Assembly (NCBI GenBank): GCA_948467545.1
Contig: CAOKER010000001.1
Location: 186,001 to 250,000 of the forward strand
Direction of reading: 5' to 3'
Origin: an uncultured Eubacteriales bacterium
Lineage (GTDB): Bacteria; Bacillota; Clostridia; Oscillospirales; CAG-272
Length of the DNA: 64,000 nt
Shown here piece after piece: positions 9,481 to 17,720 of the stretch (position 1 is its first letter; every line of letters starts with the position of its first letter). The notes beneath the pieces were generated by a model, which searched no databases, was not told the DNA's origin, and saw only the letters and a program-made list of their open reading frames with translations. Position numbers and translations under genes: made by a program.

Positions 9481-9610
9481 CTGCGGGCGGTGCGGATGCT
9501 TCGGAGTATGGGAGTATGAATAAATTGCCGGTAAATACCAATAATGCTGATAATACCGATAAATTTACTGCGGCGCGGTGCGCTGCGAAATCGAAAGGCT
9601 GAAGAGACAG

Positions 9611-10690
9611 ATGCTTAATAGGCTTCGAGACGTAGAAATAAGATACAGAGAGATAGAAAAACAAATAGAAAATCCGGAGGTTATTTCCGACATGGCGCAG
9701 TATTCGGCGCTTATGCGGGAGTATAAGCAGCTTACTCCGGTAATAGATAAATACAGGGAATATCTGTCCGCGGAGCAAGCTGTTAATGATGCTCTTGAGA
9801 TACTTGAGACGGAAAACGATGCGGAAATGCGCGGGCTTGCTGATGAAGAGCTGCGAGACGGAAGAGATCGGACAGCGAAGCTCGAAGAGGAAATTAAGCT
9901 TCTCCTTCTTCCGCGCGACGAAAATGACGATAAAAATGTAATTGTAGAGATTCGCGGCGGAGCTGGGGGCGAAGAGGCAGCTTTGTTCGCGGGGGTTCTG
10001 TACCGAATGTACGCCATGTATGCTGACAAAATGCGCTGGAAGCATGAAATTGTAAGCGCTAATGAAACGGAGCTCGGCGGCTTTAAAGAGGTTTCGTTTA
10101 TGATAGAGGGCGAGGGGGCGTATTCAAAGCTCAAATTCGAGAGCGGCGTTCACCGCGTTCAGCGTGTTCCGGAAACCGAGTCGTCAGGAAGAATCCACAC
10201 GTCAACTGTGACGGTTGCGGTATTGCCGGAGGCGGAGGATGTTGAGGTTGAGATTTCGCCGAATGATTTAAAAATAGAGACTATTAAGAGCAGCGGAGCG
10301 GGAGGACAGCATGTAAATAAGACGGAGTCTGCGATACGCCTGCTTCATATCCCGACCGGAATTGTTATAGAATGTCAGGACGAGCGTTCTCAGTTCAAGA
10401 ACCGTGATAAGGCTATGAAGCTTCTTCGCACAAAGCTGTATGATCTCAAGCAGAGCGAGCAGAATGAGAAAATTGCTTCTGAGAGAAAGAGCCAGGTAGG
10501 TTCGGGAAACCGATGCGAGCGTATCCGCACTTACAATTATCCTCAGAGCCGCGTAACCGACCATCGTATAGGCTTGACGCTTCACAGTTTGGAATCTTTT
10601 CTTAACGGCGATATTGAAGAGATGATTGATTCTCTTGCTACGGCGGACGCTTCCGAGAAATTAAAGTCTGGCGCGGAATCGCAGGAATAA
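9611..10690 (+). CDS. prfA: peptide chain release factor 1
   Basis: 359-residue RF1, which ends translation at UAA and UAG. The GGQ motif is in the conserved context SGAGGQHVNKTESA, and the domain-2 region PETESSGRIHTSTV is intact. I chose the ATG at 9611 (MLNRLRDVEIRYREIEK) because it matches the family's N-terminus; an in-frame GTG at 9578 adds 11 residues with no support. No prmC methyltransferase gene follows; the next gene is sua5-like. Confidence 0.95.
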   Translation: MLNRLRDVEIRYREIEKQIENPEVISDMAQYSALMREYKQLTPVIDKYREYLSAEQAVNDALEILETENDAEMRGLADEELRDGRDRTAKLEEEIKLLLLPRDENDDKNVIVEIRGGAGGEEAALFAGVLYRMYAMYADKMRWKHEIVSANETELGGFKEVSFMIEGEGAYSKLKFESGVHRVQRVPETESSGRIHTSTVTVAVLPEAEDVEVEISPNDLKIETIKSSGAGGQHVNKTESAIRLLHIPTGIVIECQDERSQFKNRDKAMKLLRTKLYDLKQSEQNEKIASERKSQVGSGNRCERIRTYNYPQSRVTDHRIGLTLHSLESFLNGDIEEMIDSLATADASEKLKSGAESQE

Positions 10691-10802
10691 ATAAAAGTAT
10701 TGAATGTTTAATTGTGCAGAGCTTTTTGCGCCTTGACGGCAGGAAAACGGACACCTGCGGAAAACATACCGGCCAAACTCCGCATATGACGAAAGGCATG
10801 GT

Positions 10803-11852
10803 ATGGTTATGGCGACTGAAGTTGGAATTGTTTCTTCGGAGGGAGGCTGTCATACAGAATATCTGTCGGCAGAGGAGGACGAAAATCTGATCCGCGCCGC
10901 GGATGTGATTCTGCGCGGCGGGCTTGTGATTTTCCCGACCGAGACGGTTTACGGAATCGGTGCCGATGCGCTTGACGCGGATGCTGCCGGGAAAATTTAC
11001 GCGGCAAAAGGAAGACCGTCGGATAATCCGCTGATAATTCATCTTGCGGAGCCCGAAGATGCGGAAAAGTATGCGTATACGTCGGAGCTTTATTATAAGC
11101 TTGCAAACCGTTTTATGCCGGGACCGATTACAGTCATTCTTCCGAAGAAGGATTGCATACCGAATACTGTCACCGGAGGACTTGATACGGTGGCGGTGCG
11201 CATACCTGTAGAGAGGCATGCGCACAGGCTGATAGAGCTTGCGGGGGTACCGATTGCGGCTCCGTCGGCGAATATCTCCGGGAGGCCGAGTCCAACGTCG
11301 GCCGAACATTGCCGGCATGATATGGATGGCAGAGTGGATATTATTCTTGACGGCGGCATGTGCAGCTTCGGACTTGAATCGACAATTGTCAAGCCGAACG
11401 GCAGGGGCGGGATTAAGCTTTTAAGGCCGGGCGCGGTTACTCCCGATGATTTGCGGACGATATGCGAAGATGTTGAAATCGACAGTGCTGTTTTCAGTAA
11501 ATTTTCGGGAATTCCGGAGGCTCCCGGAATGAAATACAGGCATTACGCGCCTGATGCGCGCGTGATTATACTTGACGGCAGCGACAGTCAGGTTTATTCT
11601 TTTCTTAAGGATAAGCAGGATTGCGGGATACTTTGTTACAGAGAGGACAAACCTCTTCTCGGCTTTAGAAATGCGGCGGTTATCGGAAGCAGATACTCAC
11701 CTGCCGAGCAGGCGCATCTTCTCTTCAAATGTCTGCGCGAGTTTAATGGCGTTGATACAATTTATGCGAGAATGCCATCGAGCGGCGGTGTAGGACTTGC
11801 CGTATTCAACCGTCTGGTAAAGGCGGCCGGATATGAAATTCTTAAGCTCTGA
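10803..11852 (+). CDS. threonylcarbamoyl-AMP synthase, Sua5/YwlC type
   Basis: 349-residue enzyme that makes threonylcarbamoyl-AMP from threonine, bicarbonate and ATP for t6A37 of ANN-decoding tRNAs. An N-terminal YrdC domain (~18-215, KGRPSDNPLIIHL, SANISGRPSPTSA) is joined to a C-terminal Sua5 domain (~245-345, PEAPGMKYRHYAPDA). So this is the long Sua5 form rather than the single-domain TsaC. AAAGG lies six bases before the ATG at 10803; an ATG at 10809 is also possible. It follows prfA after 112 bp. Confidence 0.95.
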   Translation: MVMATEVGIVSSEGGCHTEYLSAEEDENLIRAADVILRGGLVIFPTETVYGIGADALDADAAGKIYAAKGRPSDNPLIIHLAEPEDAEKYAYTSELYYKLANRFMPGPITVILPKKDCIPNTVTGGLDTVAVRIPVERHAHRLIELAGVPIAAPSANISGRPSPTSAEHCRHDMDGRVDIILDGGMCSFGLESTIVKPNGRGGIKLLRPGAVTPDDLRTICEDVEIDSAVFSKFSGIPEAPGMKYRHYAPDARVIILDGSDSQVYSFLKDKQDCGILCYREDKPLLGFRNAAVIGSRYSPAEQAHLLFKCLREFNGVDTIYARMPSSGGVGLAVFNRLVKAAGYEILKL

Positions 11853-11969
11853 GCCCCAAAATTCGGAACAGACTGCTTTCGGACAGGCTTTAGCTGTTGA
11901 CAGAATATTGACGGAATGTTGACAGAACGAACTTTCGCTGATATAATTAAAAGGCAGTCTGACTGACAA

Positions 11970-12059
11970 GCGTCGTTACTGTGTCAGGTGCCGTTACTGT
12001 GTCAGGAGTTGTTACTGTGTTAGGAGTTGTTATTGTGTTAGGAGTTGTTATTGTGTCAG
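11970..12059. repeat. 18-bp tandem repeat, five units
   Basis: Five consecutive 18-bp units with consensus GAGTTGTTACTGTGTCAG, each differing at one to four bases, lie in the 330-bp gap between sua5 and proS. No open frame or hairpin with T-run is associated, and no T-box was found upstream of proS. The rest of 11853-12182 is AT-rich with no gene. Confidence 0.9.
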
Positions 12060-12182
12060 AAGTTGCGGAATACGATTGTTGTCATGCGGACATCCTGTTT
12101 ATGTTATGTACATCGGACGTCGGGATAATGAGAATATTTTAAAAATAAGAATATATAAAAAATAAAAGGAAATTTAATTAAA

Positions 12183-13631
12183 ATGGCTGAACAGAAGAAT
12201 GATAAAAAGCTTGTTGAGCAAATTACATCAATGAAGGAAAACTTTGCGCAGTGGTACACCGATGTGTGCATAAAAGCCGATCTTATCGGATATGCCAGCG
12301 TTAAGGGATGTATGATATACAGGCCGTACGGCTATGCGATATGGGAGAATATTCAAAAGATATTCGACGAAAAGTTCAAGGAAACCGGACACGAAAACGT
12401 TTATATGCCGCTTTTTATTCCGGAGTCGCTTCTCAACAAGGAAAAGGATCACGTTGAGGGATTTGCGCCGGAGGTTGCATGGGTTACGCATGGAGGGAAT
12501 AATCCGCTTGCGGAGAGAATGTGCGTGCGACCGACGTCAGAGACGCTTTTCTGCGATCACTACAAGGATATTGTTCATTCATGGAGAGACCTTCCGAAGC
12601 TTTATAATCAGTGGTGTTCTGTTGTTCGCTGGGAAAAGACAACCCGTCCTTTTCTCCGCAGCCGCGAGTTTCTTTGGCAGGAGGGACATACTATTCATGC
12701 AACGGCTGAAGAGGCGCGGGAGGAGACGCTTCGCATGCTGAATATTTATGCCGACGTCTGTGAAAATCTTTTTGCCATGCCTGTTATAAAAGGACCGAAA
12801 ACGGAAAGCGACAAATTCGCGGGAGCTGTATCAACATATGCAATCGAAGCGCTTATGCATGACGGAAAGGCTCTTCAGGCCGGCACATCTCACTATTTCG
12901 GAGACGGGTTTGCAAAGGCATTCGACATTAAATTTACCGATAAAAATAACAATCTTACATATCCTCATCAGACGTCATGGGGTGTTTCAACACGTCTGAT
13001 AGGCGCGATTATAATGACGCACGGTGATGACAGCGGACTTGTGCTTCCTCCCGCGATTGCTCCGATTCAGGCTGTTATCGTACCTGTACAAATGCACAAA
13101 GAGGGTGTAACCGAGGCTGCATCAGCTCTTTATCAGAGGCTGAAGAATAAATACAGGGTAAAGCTTGATGTAAGTGATAACTCTCCCGGATGGAAATTCT
13201 CTGAGTATGAGATGAAAGGCGTTCCGGTGCGGATTGAGCTCGGACCTCGGGATATAGCGCAGAATCAGTGCGTTATAGTTACACGGCATAACCGTGAAAA
13301 AACGGTTGTATCGCTCGACTGCCTTGAGGCAGCGGTCGCCGAAAAGCTTGAACAGGTGCGTTCAGGTCTTTACGAAAAGGCGATTGCAAATCGTAAGGCG
13401 CATACGTATGACTGTACAAGCATTGACGAAATCAAGCGGAATCTTTCCGAAAACGGAGACGGCTTTGTGCGGGCAATGTGGTGCGGAGATCCCGACTGTG
13501 AGGACAAAATTAAGGAGCTTACCGAGGTGGGATCGCGCTGTATTCCGTTTGAGCAGGAACAGCTTTCGGATAAATGTGTCTGCTGCGGCAGACCTGCAAA
13601 GCATTTGGTTTATTGGGGAAAGGCTTATTGA
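12183..13631 (+). CDS. proS: prolyl-tRNA synthetase, short (archaeal/eukaryote-like) type
   Basis: 482-residue class II ProRS. It lacks the ~180-residue INS editing domain of the long bacterial form and instead has the C-terminal zinc-associated extension ([19 protein letters not shown]). Motif 2 is seen in [14 protein letters not shown]. The overall sequence ([25 protein letters not shown]) matches ProS type 3. AAAGGA precedes the ATG. The separate YbaK-like deacylase at 30918-31457 could supply editing in trans (inference). Confidence 0.96.
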   Translation: MAEQKNDKKLVEQITSMKENFAQWYTDVCIKADLIGYASVKGCMIYRPYGYAIWENIQKIFDEKFKETGHENVYMPLFIPESLLNKEKDHVEGFAPEVAWVTHGGNNPLAERMCVRPTSETLFCDHYKDIVHSWRDLPKLYNQWCSVVRWEKTTRPFLRSREFLWQEGHTIHATAEEAREETLRMLNIYADVCENLFAMPVIKGPKTESDKFAGAVSTYAIEALMHDGKALQAGTSHYFGDGFAKAFDIKFTDKNNNLTYPHQTSWGVSTRLIGAIIMTHGDDSGLVLPPAIAPIQAVIVPVQMHKEGVTEAASALYQRLKNKYRVKLDVSDNSPGWKFSEYEMKGVPVRIELGPRDIAQNQCVIVTRHNREKTVVSLDCLEAAVAEKLEQVRSGLYEKAIANRKAHTYDCTSIDEIKRNLSENGDGFVRAMWCGDPDCEDKIKELTEVGSRCIPFEQEQLSDKCVCCGRPAKHLVYWGKAY

Positions 13632-13705
13632 GTCTTTGATTTATGAATTAATGATTTATCCGTAAATTCGATGAGCGGTATAGTCAGATGTCAGGAGGTT
13701 ATGGC

Positions 13706-13951
13706 TTGAACGACAGTTTCACCGTAGAAGAAAAAAGAAGGTATATGCTTAAAAAGCATATTAAAAGTCATCTGTTTGAGTATATTGTTGACTTTATCGG
13801 TCGGATTCTGATTACGGTATTTATCTTATATCTCTGCAAAGCGGAGAATTTTATATACGGAATAATTCTATCCGCTGTATATTCCTTAGGAAAATGGATT
13901 TATGATTTGTATCATTACAAAAAAGAATATATAGATATGGATATAAAATGA
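13706..13951 (+). CDS. small two-helix membrane protein
   Basis: About 81 residues, function not recognised. Basic N-terminus (EEKRRYMLKKHIKSH), then two adjacent hydrophobic stretches (IGRILITVFILYL and FIYGIILSAVYSLG) and a short charged tail. AGGAGG at 13693-13698 sits seven bases before an in-frame TTG at 13706, which I take as the start; an in-frame ATG at 13688 lies before that site. Confidence 0.6.
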   Translation: MNDSFTVEEKRRYMLKKHIKSHLFEYIVDFIGRILITVFILYLCKAENFIYGIILSAVYSLGKWIYDLYHYKKEYIDMDIK

Positions 13952-14008
13952 GAGCGTACTTGCGGATTGTATGGCTTATAGAAAACGAAAAATTGCCATG
14001 GATGAAAA

Positions 14009-15208
14009 ATGAAGAAAAAACATTGTCGGGACGATGCCGGAAAGCGCCGGAATTTGCAGAGCGGAACAAGTAAAGATATTAATACGGATGAACGTGACAT
14101 GAAATCTCTTAAAAGCTGGTTTTACGGAAGTAAAATTTTGCTTACATGCGCGCTTCTTCTCTCCATTGTCGGAATCATTACGATTTTTATTACGGTTTCT
14201 GTCTCTGAGCTTTCCGCCTGCAGAGGTATTTCAAAGGTTTTTGTTCAGCTCGGAGCCGTGGCTGCAGGCGCGGTGCTTATGCTTTTGATCGCCCGGATGC
14301 CGCTTGGCTTTGTATATAAAAGACTGTGGTGGTGCTGTCTGATACTGTCGGTATCGCTTCTTTTGCTTACCTTAAAATACGGGACGGGACCGTCGGGTAC
14401 AAAAAGCTGGCTGACGGTTCCGGGAATTTCACTGCAGCTTCAGACCTCCGAATTTGTAAAGCTTCTTTTTATAATTTCTTTTACCGGACATTTGAAGCTG
14501 GTGGGGGAAAAAATAAATCATCCGCTTGCGGTTTTTTCGCTGGTTGTGCATGTCGGCGTAATAGCGGGAATCGTAGTGCTTCAGCATGATCTCGGGAGCG
14601 CCCTTGTGTACTTATTTATAGCGGTTTTCATGTGTTTTTCCGCAGGGCTGAGTGGATGGTATTTTGCAGGCGGGGGAGCGCTTTTTCTCGCAGGATTTCC
14701 GCTTATATGGCGGTTTCTTACCGAATATCAGAAGCAGAGAATCATAGTGGGATTGAATCCGGAGCTTGATCCGCTCGGATACGGATACCAGGTAATTCTG
14801 AGCAAAAATGCGATAATATCAGGTTTTCCATGGGGTTCAAAGTGGCTTTCTCTTACATATTCGCCCAAAACTCCGGCGGCTCATACTGATATGATTTTCT
14901 CTGTTATGGCGGAGCAATTCGGAATCATTGCGATTTTGATTGTATTTATTCTTTATGCAGTTATTGTTTTCAGATTGCTGAAAATGGGCAGACGGTGCGG
15001 ACGTACGGGCGCCGAAATCTGCGCGGGGGTGGCGGCAATATTTATTGTTCAGGCCACGGAAAATATAGGAATGTGTATGGGACTTTTGCCTGTTATCGGC
15101 GTGACGCTGCCGTTTTTAAGCTATGGCGGATCGTCTGTGCTGAGTCTTTTTATCGGTCTCGGAATTGCTGTTTCGGCCGCGCGGCGCGATACGCCGGTCT
15201 GCTATTAA
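14009..15208 (+). CDS. SEDS peptidoglycan glycosyltransferase (RodA/FtsW/SpoVE family)
   Basis: 399-residue polytopic protein of the SEDS family, which polymerises glycan strands of peptidoglycan from lipid II with a class B PBP partner. About ten membrane helices are visible, along with the family segments KSWLTVPGISLQLQTSEFVKL, VVLQHDLGSALVY and GVTLPFLSYGGSS. Which branch (elongation, division or spore cortex) cannot be told by eye, and no PBP is adjacent. The first ~30 residues are hydrophilic; a start at 14099 (MKSLKSW) is possible and matches family length better. Confidence 0.9.
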   Translation: MKKKHCRDDAGKRRNLQSGTSKDINTDERDMKSLKSWFYGSKILLTCALLLSIVGIITIFITVSVSELSACRGISKVFVQLGAVAAGAVLMLLIARMPLGFVYKRLWWCCLILSVSLLLLTLKYGTGPSGTKSWLTVPGISLQLQTSEFVKLLFIISFTGHLKLVGEKINHPLAVFSLVVHVGVIAGIVVLQHDLGSALVYLFIAVFMCFSAGLSGWYFAGGGALFLAGFPLIWRFLTEYQKQRIIVGLNPELDPLGYGYQVILSKNAIISGFPWGSKWLSLTYSPKTPAAHTDMIFSVMAEQFGIIAILIVFILYAVIVFRLLKMGRRCGRTGAEICAGVAAIFIVQATENIGMCMGLLPVIGVTLPFLSYGGSSVLSLFIGLGIAVSAARRDTPVCY

Positions 15209-15263
15209 AATATCGTTAAGGTTATTCATATGGGGCTGTCAAAAAGTCCCGAAATATAAAGAT

Positions 15264-15296
15264 ACCCGATGGAGATGAACTATCGGGTTTTTTGTT
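15264..15296 (+). terminator. intrinsic terminator after SEDS gene
   Basis: Stem ACCCGAT/ATCGGGT with an 11-base loop, followed by TTTTTTG and another T9. Located 55 bp after the SEDS stop codon; it isolates the recombinase gene from upstream transcription. Confidence 0.85.
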
Positions 15297-15471
15297 TTTT
15301 TTTTCGAAAAATCTGAAAATCTACTGTTATCTTTCGGCTTTCATACTTAAAAAAGTGTGAAAGTCTTTTTGTTTTTTTCAGATAAACTGATAAAATAATT
15401 AATAAAAGGGAAAATTAAATTCAGAAACATAAATAACATTATAAGACATGAACGAAAGGTCGTATAAAAAT

Positions 15472-16314
15472 ATGAAAAGGACAAAAATAACACAGAAAAC
15501 AGTAACCGAATATGCAGTATATCTGAGAAACGAAGAAAAAAGCCGTGCAACCATAGAAAAGTATCTGCGCGACACGGCGCATTTCGCCCGTTATGCGGAT
15601 GGAAAAAGGATAAGCAAGGAGCTGACTTTAGAATATAAGAACGTGCTTAAGAACAGCTACGCGCCGGCAAGTGCGAATTCCATGATAGCGTCTCTTAACT
15701 CGTTTTTGAGGTTTATGGGGCTTCACGGCTGTTGTGTAAAACAGTTCAGAGTACAGCGTGAGGCGTACCGTTCGGCAGACAAGGAATTGACTAGGGATGA
15801 GTACGTTCGTCTCGTTAAGGCGGCAAAAGCGCAGGGCAGCGGAAGACTGGAGCTTCTGATAGAGACTATCTGCGGTACAGGAATCAGAGTAAGCGAGCTG
15901 CGGTTTATCACGGCGGAAGCTGCGGAAAAGGGAGAAGCAAGGGTAATGAACAAAGGGAAAAGCCGAACGGTATTACTGCCCGCCAAGCTGCGAAATAAGC
16001 TGCTGTGTTACGCCTCCGAAAGGCATATATCATCGGGACCGCTGTTTGTTACACGCTCCGGCAGACCTTTAAACCGGTGCAACGTCTGGAGGGAGATGAA
16101 AGGGCTGTGCAGACGTGCGGGCGTAAAAGAGGAAAAAGTGTTTCCGCATAACCTCAGGCATTTGTTTGCACGGACGTTTTACGGAATTGAACGGGATATA
16201 GCAAAGCTGGCGGACCTGTTGGGACACAGCAGCATAAATACTACGAGAATTTATGTGGCTACTACCGGCGCGGAGCACCGCAGAAGGCTTGATGAAATGA
16301 GTTTGATTATCTGA
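15472..16314 (+). CDS. tyrosine recombinase (probable DNA invertase of the adjacent segment)
   Basis: 280-residue XerC/D-like tyrosine recombinase. The N-terminal SAM-like core-binding domain covers ~10-100 and the catalytic domain ~105-275. All catalytic residues are visible: R139 (TGIRVSEL), Lys near 163 (NKGKSRTV), H226 and R229 (HNLRH), H252 (LLGHSS) and the nucleophile Y261 (TRIYV). I prefer the ATG at 15472, 13 bases after AAAGG; an ATG at 15448 has no binding site. It is bounded by terminators on both sides. The gene ends 52 bp before a perfect 22-bp inverted-repeat pair with the form of recombination sites, so local inversion is its likely job; there is no phage or transposon gene nearby. 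Confidence 0.93.
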   Translation: MKRTKITQKTVTEYAVYLRNEEKSRATIEKYLRDTAHFARYADGKRISKELTLEYKNVLKNSYAPASANSMIASLNSFLRFMGLHGCCVKQFRVQREAYRSADKELTRDEYVRLVKAAKAQGSGRLELLIETICGTGIRVSELRFITAEAAEKGEARVMNKGKSRTVLLPAKLRNKLLCYASERHISSGPLFVTRSGRPLNRCNVWREMKGLCRRAGVKEEKVFPHNLRHLFARTFYGIERDIAKLADLLGHSSINTTRIYVATTGAEHRRRLDEMSLII

Positions 16315-16319
16315 TAGAT

Positions 16320-16346
16320 AAAAAAAGCCGACGCCAAGGCGCCGGC
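16320..16346 (-). terminator. leftward intrinsic terminator facing the invertible promoter
   Basis: Hairpin GCCG-n-CGCC / GGCG-n-CGGC (16327-16346) followed, on the minus strand only, by seven Ts (16326-16320). On the plus strand no T-run follows. It therefore stops transcripts coming from the invertible segment before they run antisense into the recombinase gene. Confidence 0.8.
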
Positions 16347-16365
16347 AGGTATCAACAATTTAATA

Positions 16366-16387
16366 ACATAATGTGCGTTATGTGACA
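16366..16387 (+). repeat. left inverted repeat (IRL) of the invertible segment
   Basis: 22 bp, identical to the reverse complement of 16715-16736. Its first 18 bases have the form ACATAA-TGTGCG-TTATGT: two 6-bp inverted arms around a 6-bp spacer, followed by GACA. This is the layout of a tyrosine-recombinase crossover site. Confidence 0.93.
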
Positions 16388-16430
16388 AACATCCGCGGAA
16401 GAAATCAAATAAAAAGATTTCCTTTACCAT

Positions 16431-16459
16431 ATAATAGCATAAAAAGTGCCGTAAGTCAA
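16431..16459 (-). promoter_or_regulatory. invertible promoter, in leftward orientation
   Basis: Minus strand TTGACT (16459-16454), a 17-bp spacer, TATTAT (16436-16431), with TG one base before the -10 (extended -10). Transcription would start near 16424 and run left through IRL into the terminator at 16346-16320, giving an RNA of about 100 nt in this orientation. Confidence 0.85.
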
Positions 16460-16714
16460 CATATAAAATTGATTTTAAATAAAATTTGTATTTTATTACA
16501 TAAATTTGGGCGCAATAAAAAGACATTCCTGATTATTAAAAAAAAAAATAAGAAAGGTTTTGTTTCTGCGCCCCGAAAACAAAATATCGTTACAATAATT
16601 TTCCGAAATTTATGACATAGGACAAAGATTCGGCCTGAAAACGGTATTCGGTGTGATACATTTTTCCGTTTTATGCGCCGATTTATCGGAAAAGTATAGA
16701 GTGACATTTTTAAG

Positions 16715-16736
16715 TGTCACATAACGCACATTATGT
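16715..16736 (-). repeat. right inverted repeat (IRR) of the invertible segment
   Basis: Exact reverse complement of IRL over 22 bp; the identity stops on both sides, so the boundary is sharp. The sipW start is 230 bp further right. Confidence 0.93.
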
Positions 16737-16871
16737 ATCTATGCTATACATGATATAAAGGCGCGTAACGCTTAAAAATCGAAAAATGCTGCGGAGCGGG
16801 TATGCTTATGCTTTATGTGCGAAGAACCGTACGGATACGTGAGGAGAGTACAAGCCTCAGCTTTGTATTTT

Positions 16872-16885
16872 CGGAGCATGCTCCG
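16872..16885. promoter_or_regulatory. perfect 14-bp palindrome in the sipW leader
   Basis: CGGAGCATGCTCCG, in the 230-bp leader between IRR and sipW, followed by two near-identical direct repeats (GCATTTCGGCGTA and, 16 bases on, GCATTTTGGCGTA). It could be a protein-binding operator or an RNA hairpin; function unknown. Confidence 0.4.
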
Positions 16886-16965
16886 CATTTCGGCGTAAGC
16901 TCTGCATTTTGGCGTATCCACTGTCAGCAAAGCTGTGAGTACATATGAAAGGTACGGTCATAAAA

Positions 16966-17511
16966 ATGAGCCTCAGTCCGAAAACAAAAAATATTCTTTC
17001 AACGGCAGGCAATTTTGTTTCATCCTTTATAACGGCGGCGGTTGCGATTACAGCGGCGATCTTTGTTATTATAAAGCTGCTGGGCTGGAATATGTTTTCG
17101 GTAGACAGTCCGAGCATGGCTCCGCTCTATCCTGTCGGAACTCTGGTAATCGTGCGGGATGCCGAGCCGGAAGAAATCGAGGCGGGAGATGTGATTACAT
17201 ACGTGCTCAACGAGGACGGAGTTCTTGTAACTCACCGTGTTGTAAAGGTCAACGCGGATAACCGCACTTTCATTACAAAGGGAGACGCCAATAATACGGA
17301 GGATTCGCCCGTACTGTGGGAAAACACGGTTGGCAAAGTCGTGTTCGGAATTCCGGCGCTCGGAACTCCCGTGCGGTATATTACTGCGAAGGAAAACCGT
17401 CCGGCTGTAATCGCTGTAATTGCCGTCATTTTTGTATTTTCTCTTGCGTGGGATATATTCGAGCGGAGGAAAAGCGGAAGAGGCAGACGAGTTCCGCGGC
17501 GGGGACGGTAA
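16966..17511 (+). CDS. sipW: SipW-type (ER-like) signal peptidase I
   Basis: 181-residue type I signal peptidase of the SipW branch, which uses a Ser-His dyad instead of the bacterial Ser-Lys. Ser50 lies in DSPSMAP, His90 in VTHRVV, and Asp107 in TKGDANN. One N-terminal membrane helix (~15-38) and a C-terminal one (~146-164), then a basic tail. In Bacillus SipW matures TasA and TapA; here five genes with SipW-like signal regions follow directly. The ATG at 16966 sits behind the recurrent GAAAGGTACGGTCAT motif; an ATG at 16945 lies before it. First gene of the cluster downstream of the invertible promoter. Confidence 0.92.
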   Translation: MSLSPKTKNILSTAGNFVSSFITAAVAITAAIFVIIKLLGWNMFSVDSPSMAPLYPVGTLVIVRDAEPEEIEAGDVITYVLNEDGVLVTHRVVKVNADNRTFITKGDANNTEDSPVLWENTVGKVVFGIPALGTPVRYITAKENRPAVIAVIAVIFVFSLAWDIFERRKSGRGRRVPRRGR

Positions 17512-17518
17512 AGGTACA

Positions 17519-17617
17519 GAATCTGAGCTGAATCCGTGTGGAATCTGAGCGGAATCTGAGCGGAATCTGAGTGGAATCCGAGTGGAATCCGAGCTGAATC
17601 CGAGCTGAATCCGAGCG
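17519..17617. repeat. 11-bp tandem repeat, nine units
   Basis: Nine head-to-tail copies of GAATCnGAGNN (for example GAATCTGAGCG, GAATCCGAGCT) begin at the stop codon of sipW and end about 100 bp before the next start. The unit length is not a multiple of three and no plus-strand gene spans it, so it is an intercistronic element. Confidence 0.95.
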
Positions 17618-17720
17618 AAATATCGGCAGATGTACAAGTTTGTTTTTTATACCGCGGGCGATAAATATGTACCGTTGCCCGGCGGTGTGAAAATATATAT
17701 TGAAAAAGGAGGTAATAAAA

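Larger units (their letters stand above)
16366..16736. mobile_element. invertible DNA segment (promoter switch)
   Basis: 371 bp bounded by perfect 22-bp inverted repeats, very AT-rich, with no open frame. It holds one strong promoter near the left end, now pointing left. Inverting the segment around its centre (~16551) would place the -10 near 16666-16671, facing the sipW cluster. The tyrosine recombinase is immediately to the left. Inversion is inferred; only one orientation is visible here. Confidence 0.85.

Noticed and set aside
9428..10134. Two long minus-strand frames antisense to prfA
   Set aside because: prfA is certain on the plus strand; the antisense frames show no motif and arise from codon bias.
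10638..11318. 226-codon minus-strand frame antisense to the sua5 gene
   Set aside because: Arg/Pro-rich composition typical of an antisense shadow; the plus-strand gene has full family motifs.
11970..12059. CRISPR array
   Set aside because: Units are directly abutting with no spacers and no cas genes are nearby; it is a simple tandem repeat. The same holds for the arrays at 17519, 27804 and 48681.
11853..12182. T-box leader for proS
   Set aside because: No AGGGTGGNACCGCG-type antiterminator sequence or specifier hairpin was found.
15472..16314. Integrase of a prophage or conjugative element
   Set aside because: No phage, relaxase or transfer genes surround it; the neighbouring perfect inverted repeats explain it better as a DNA invertase.
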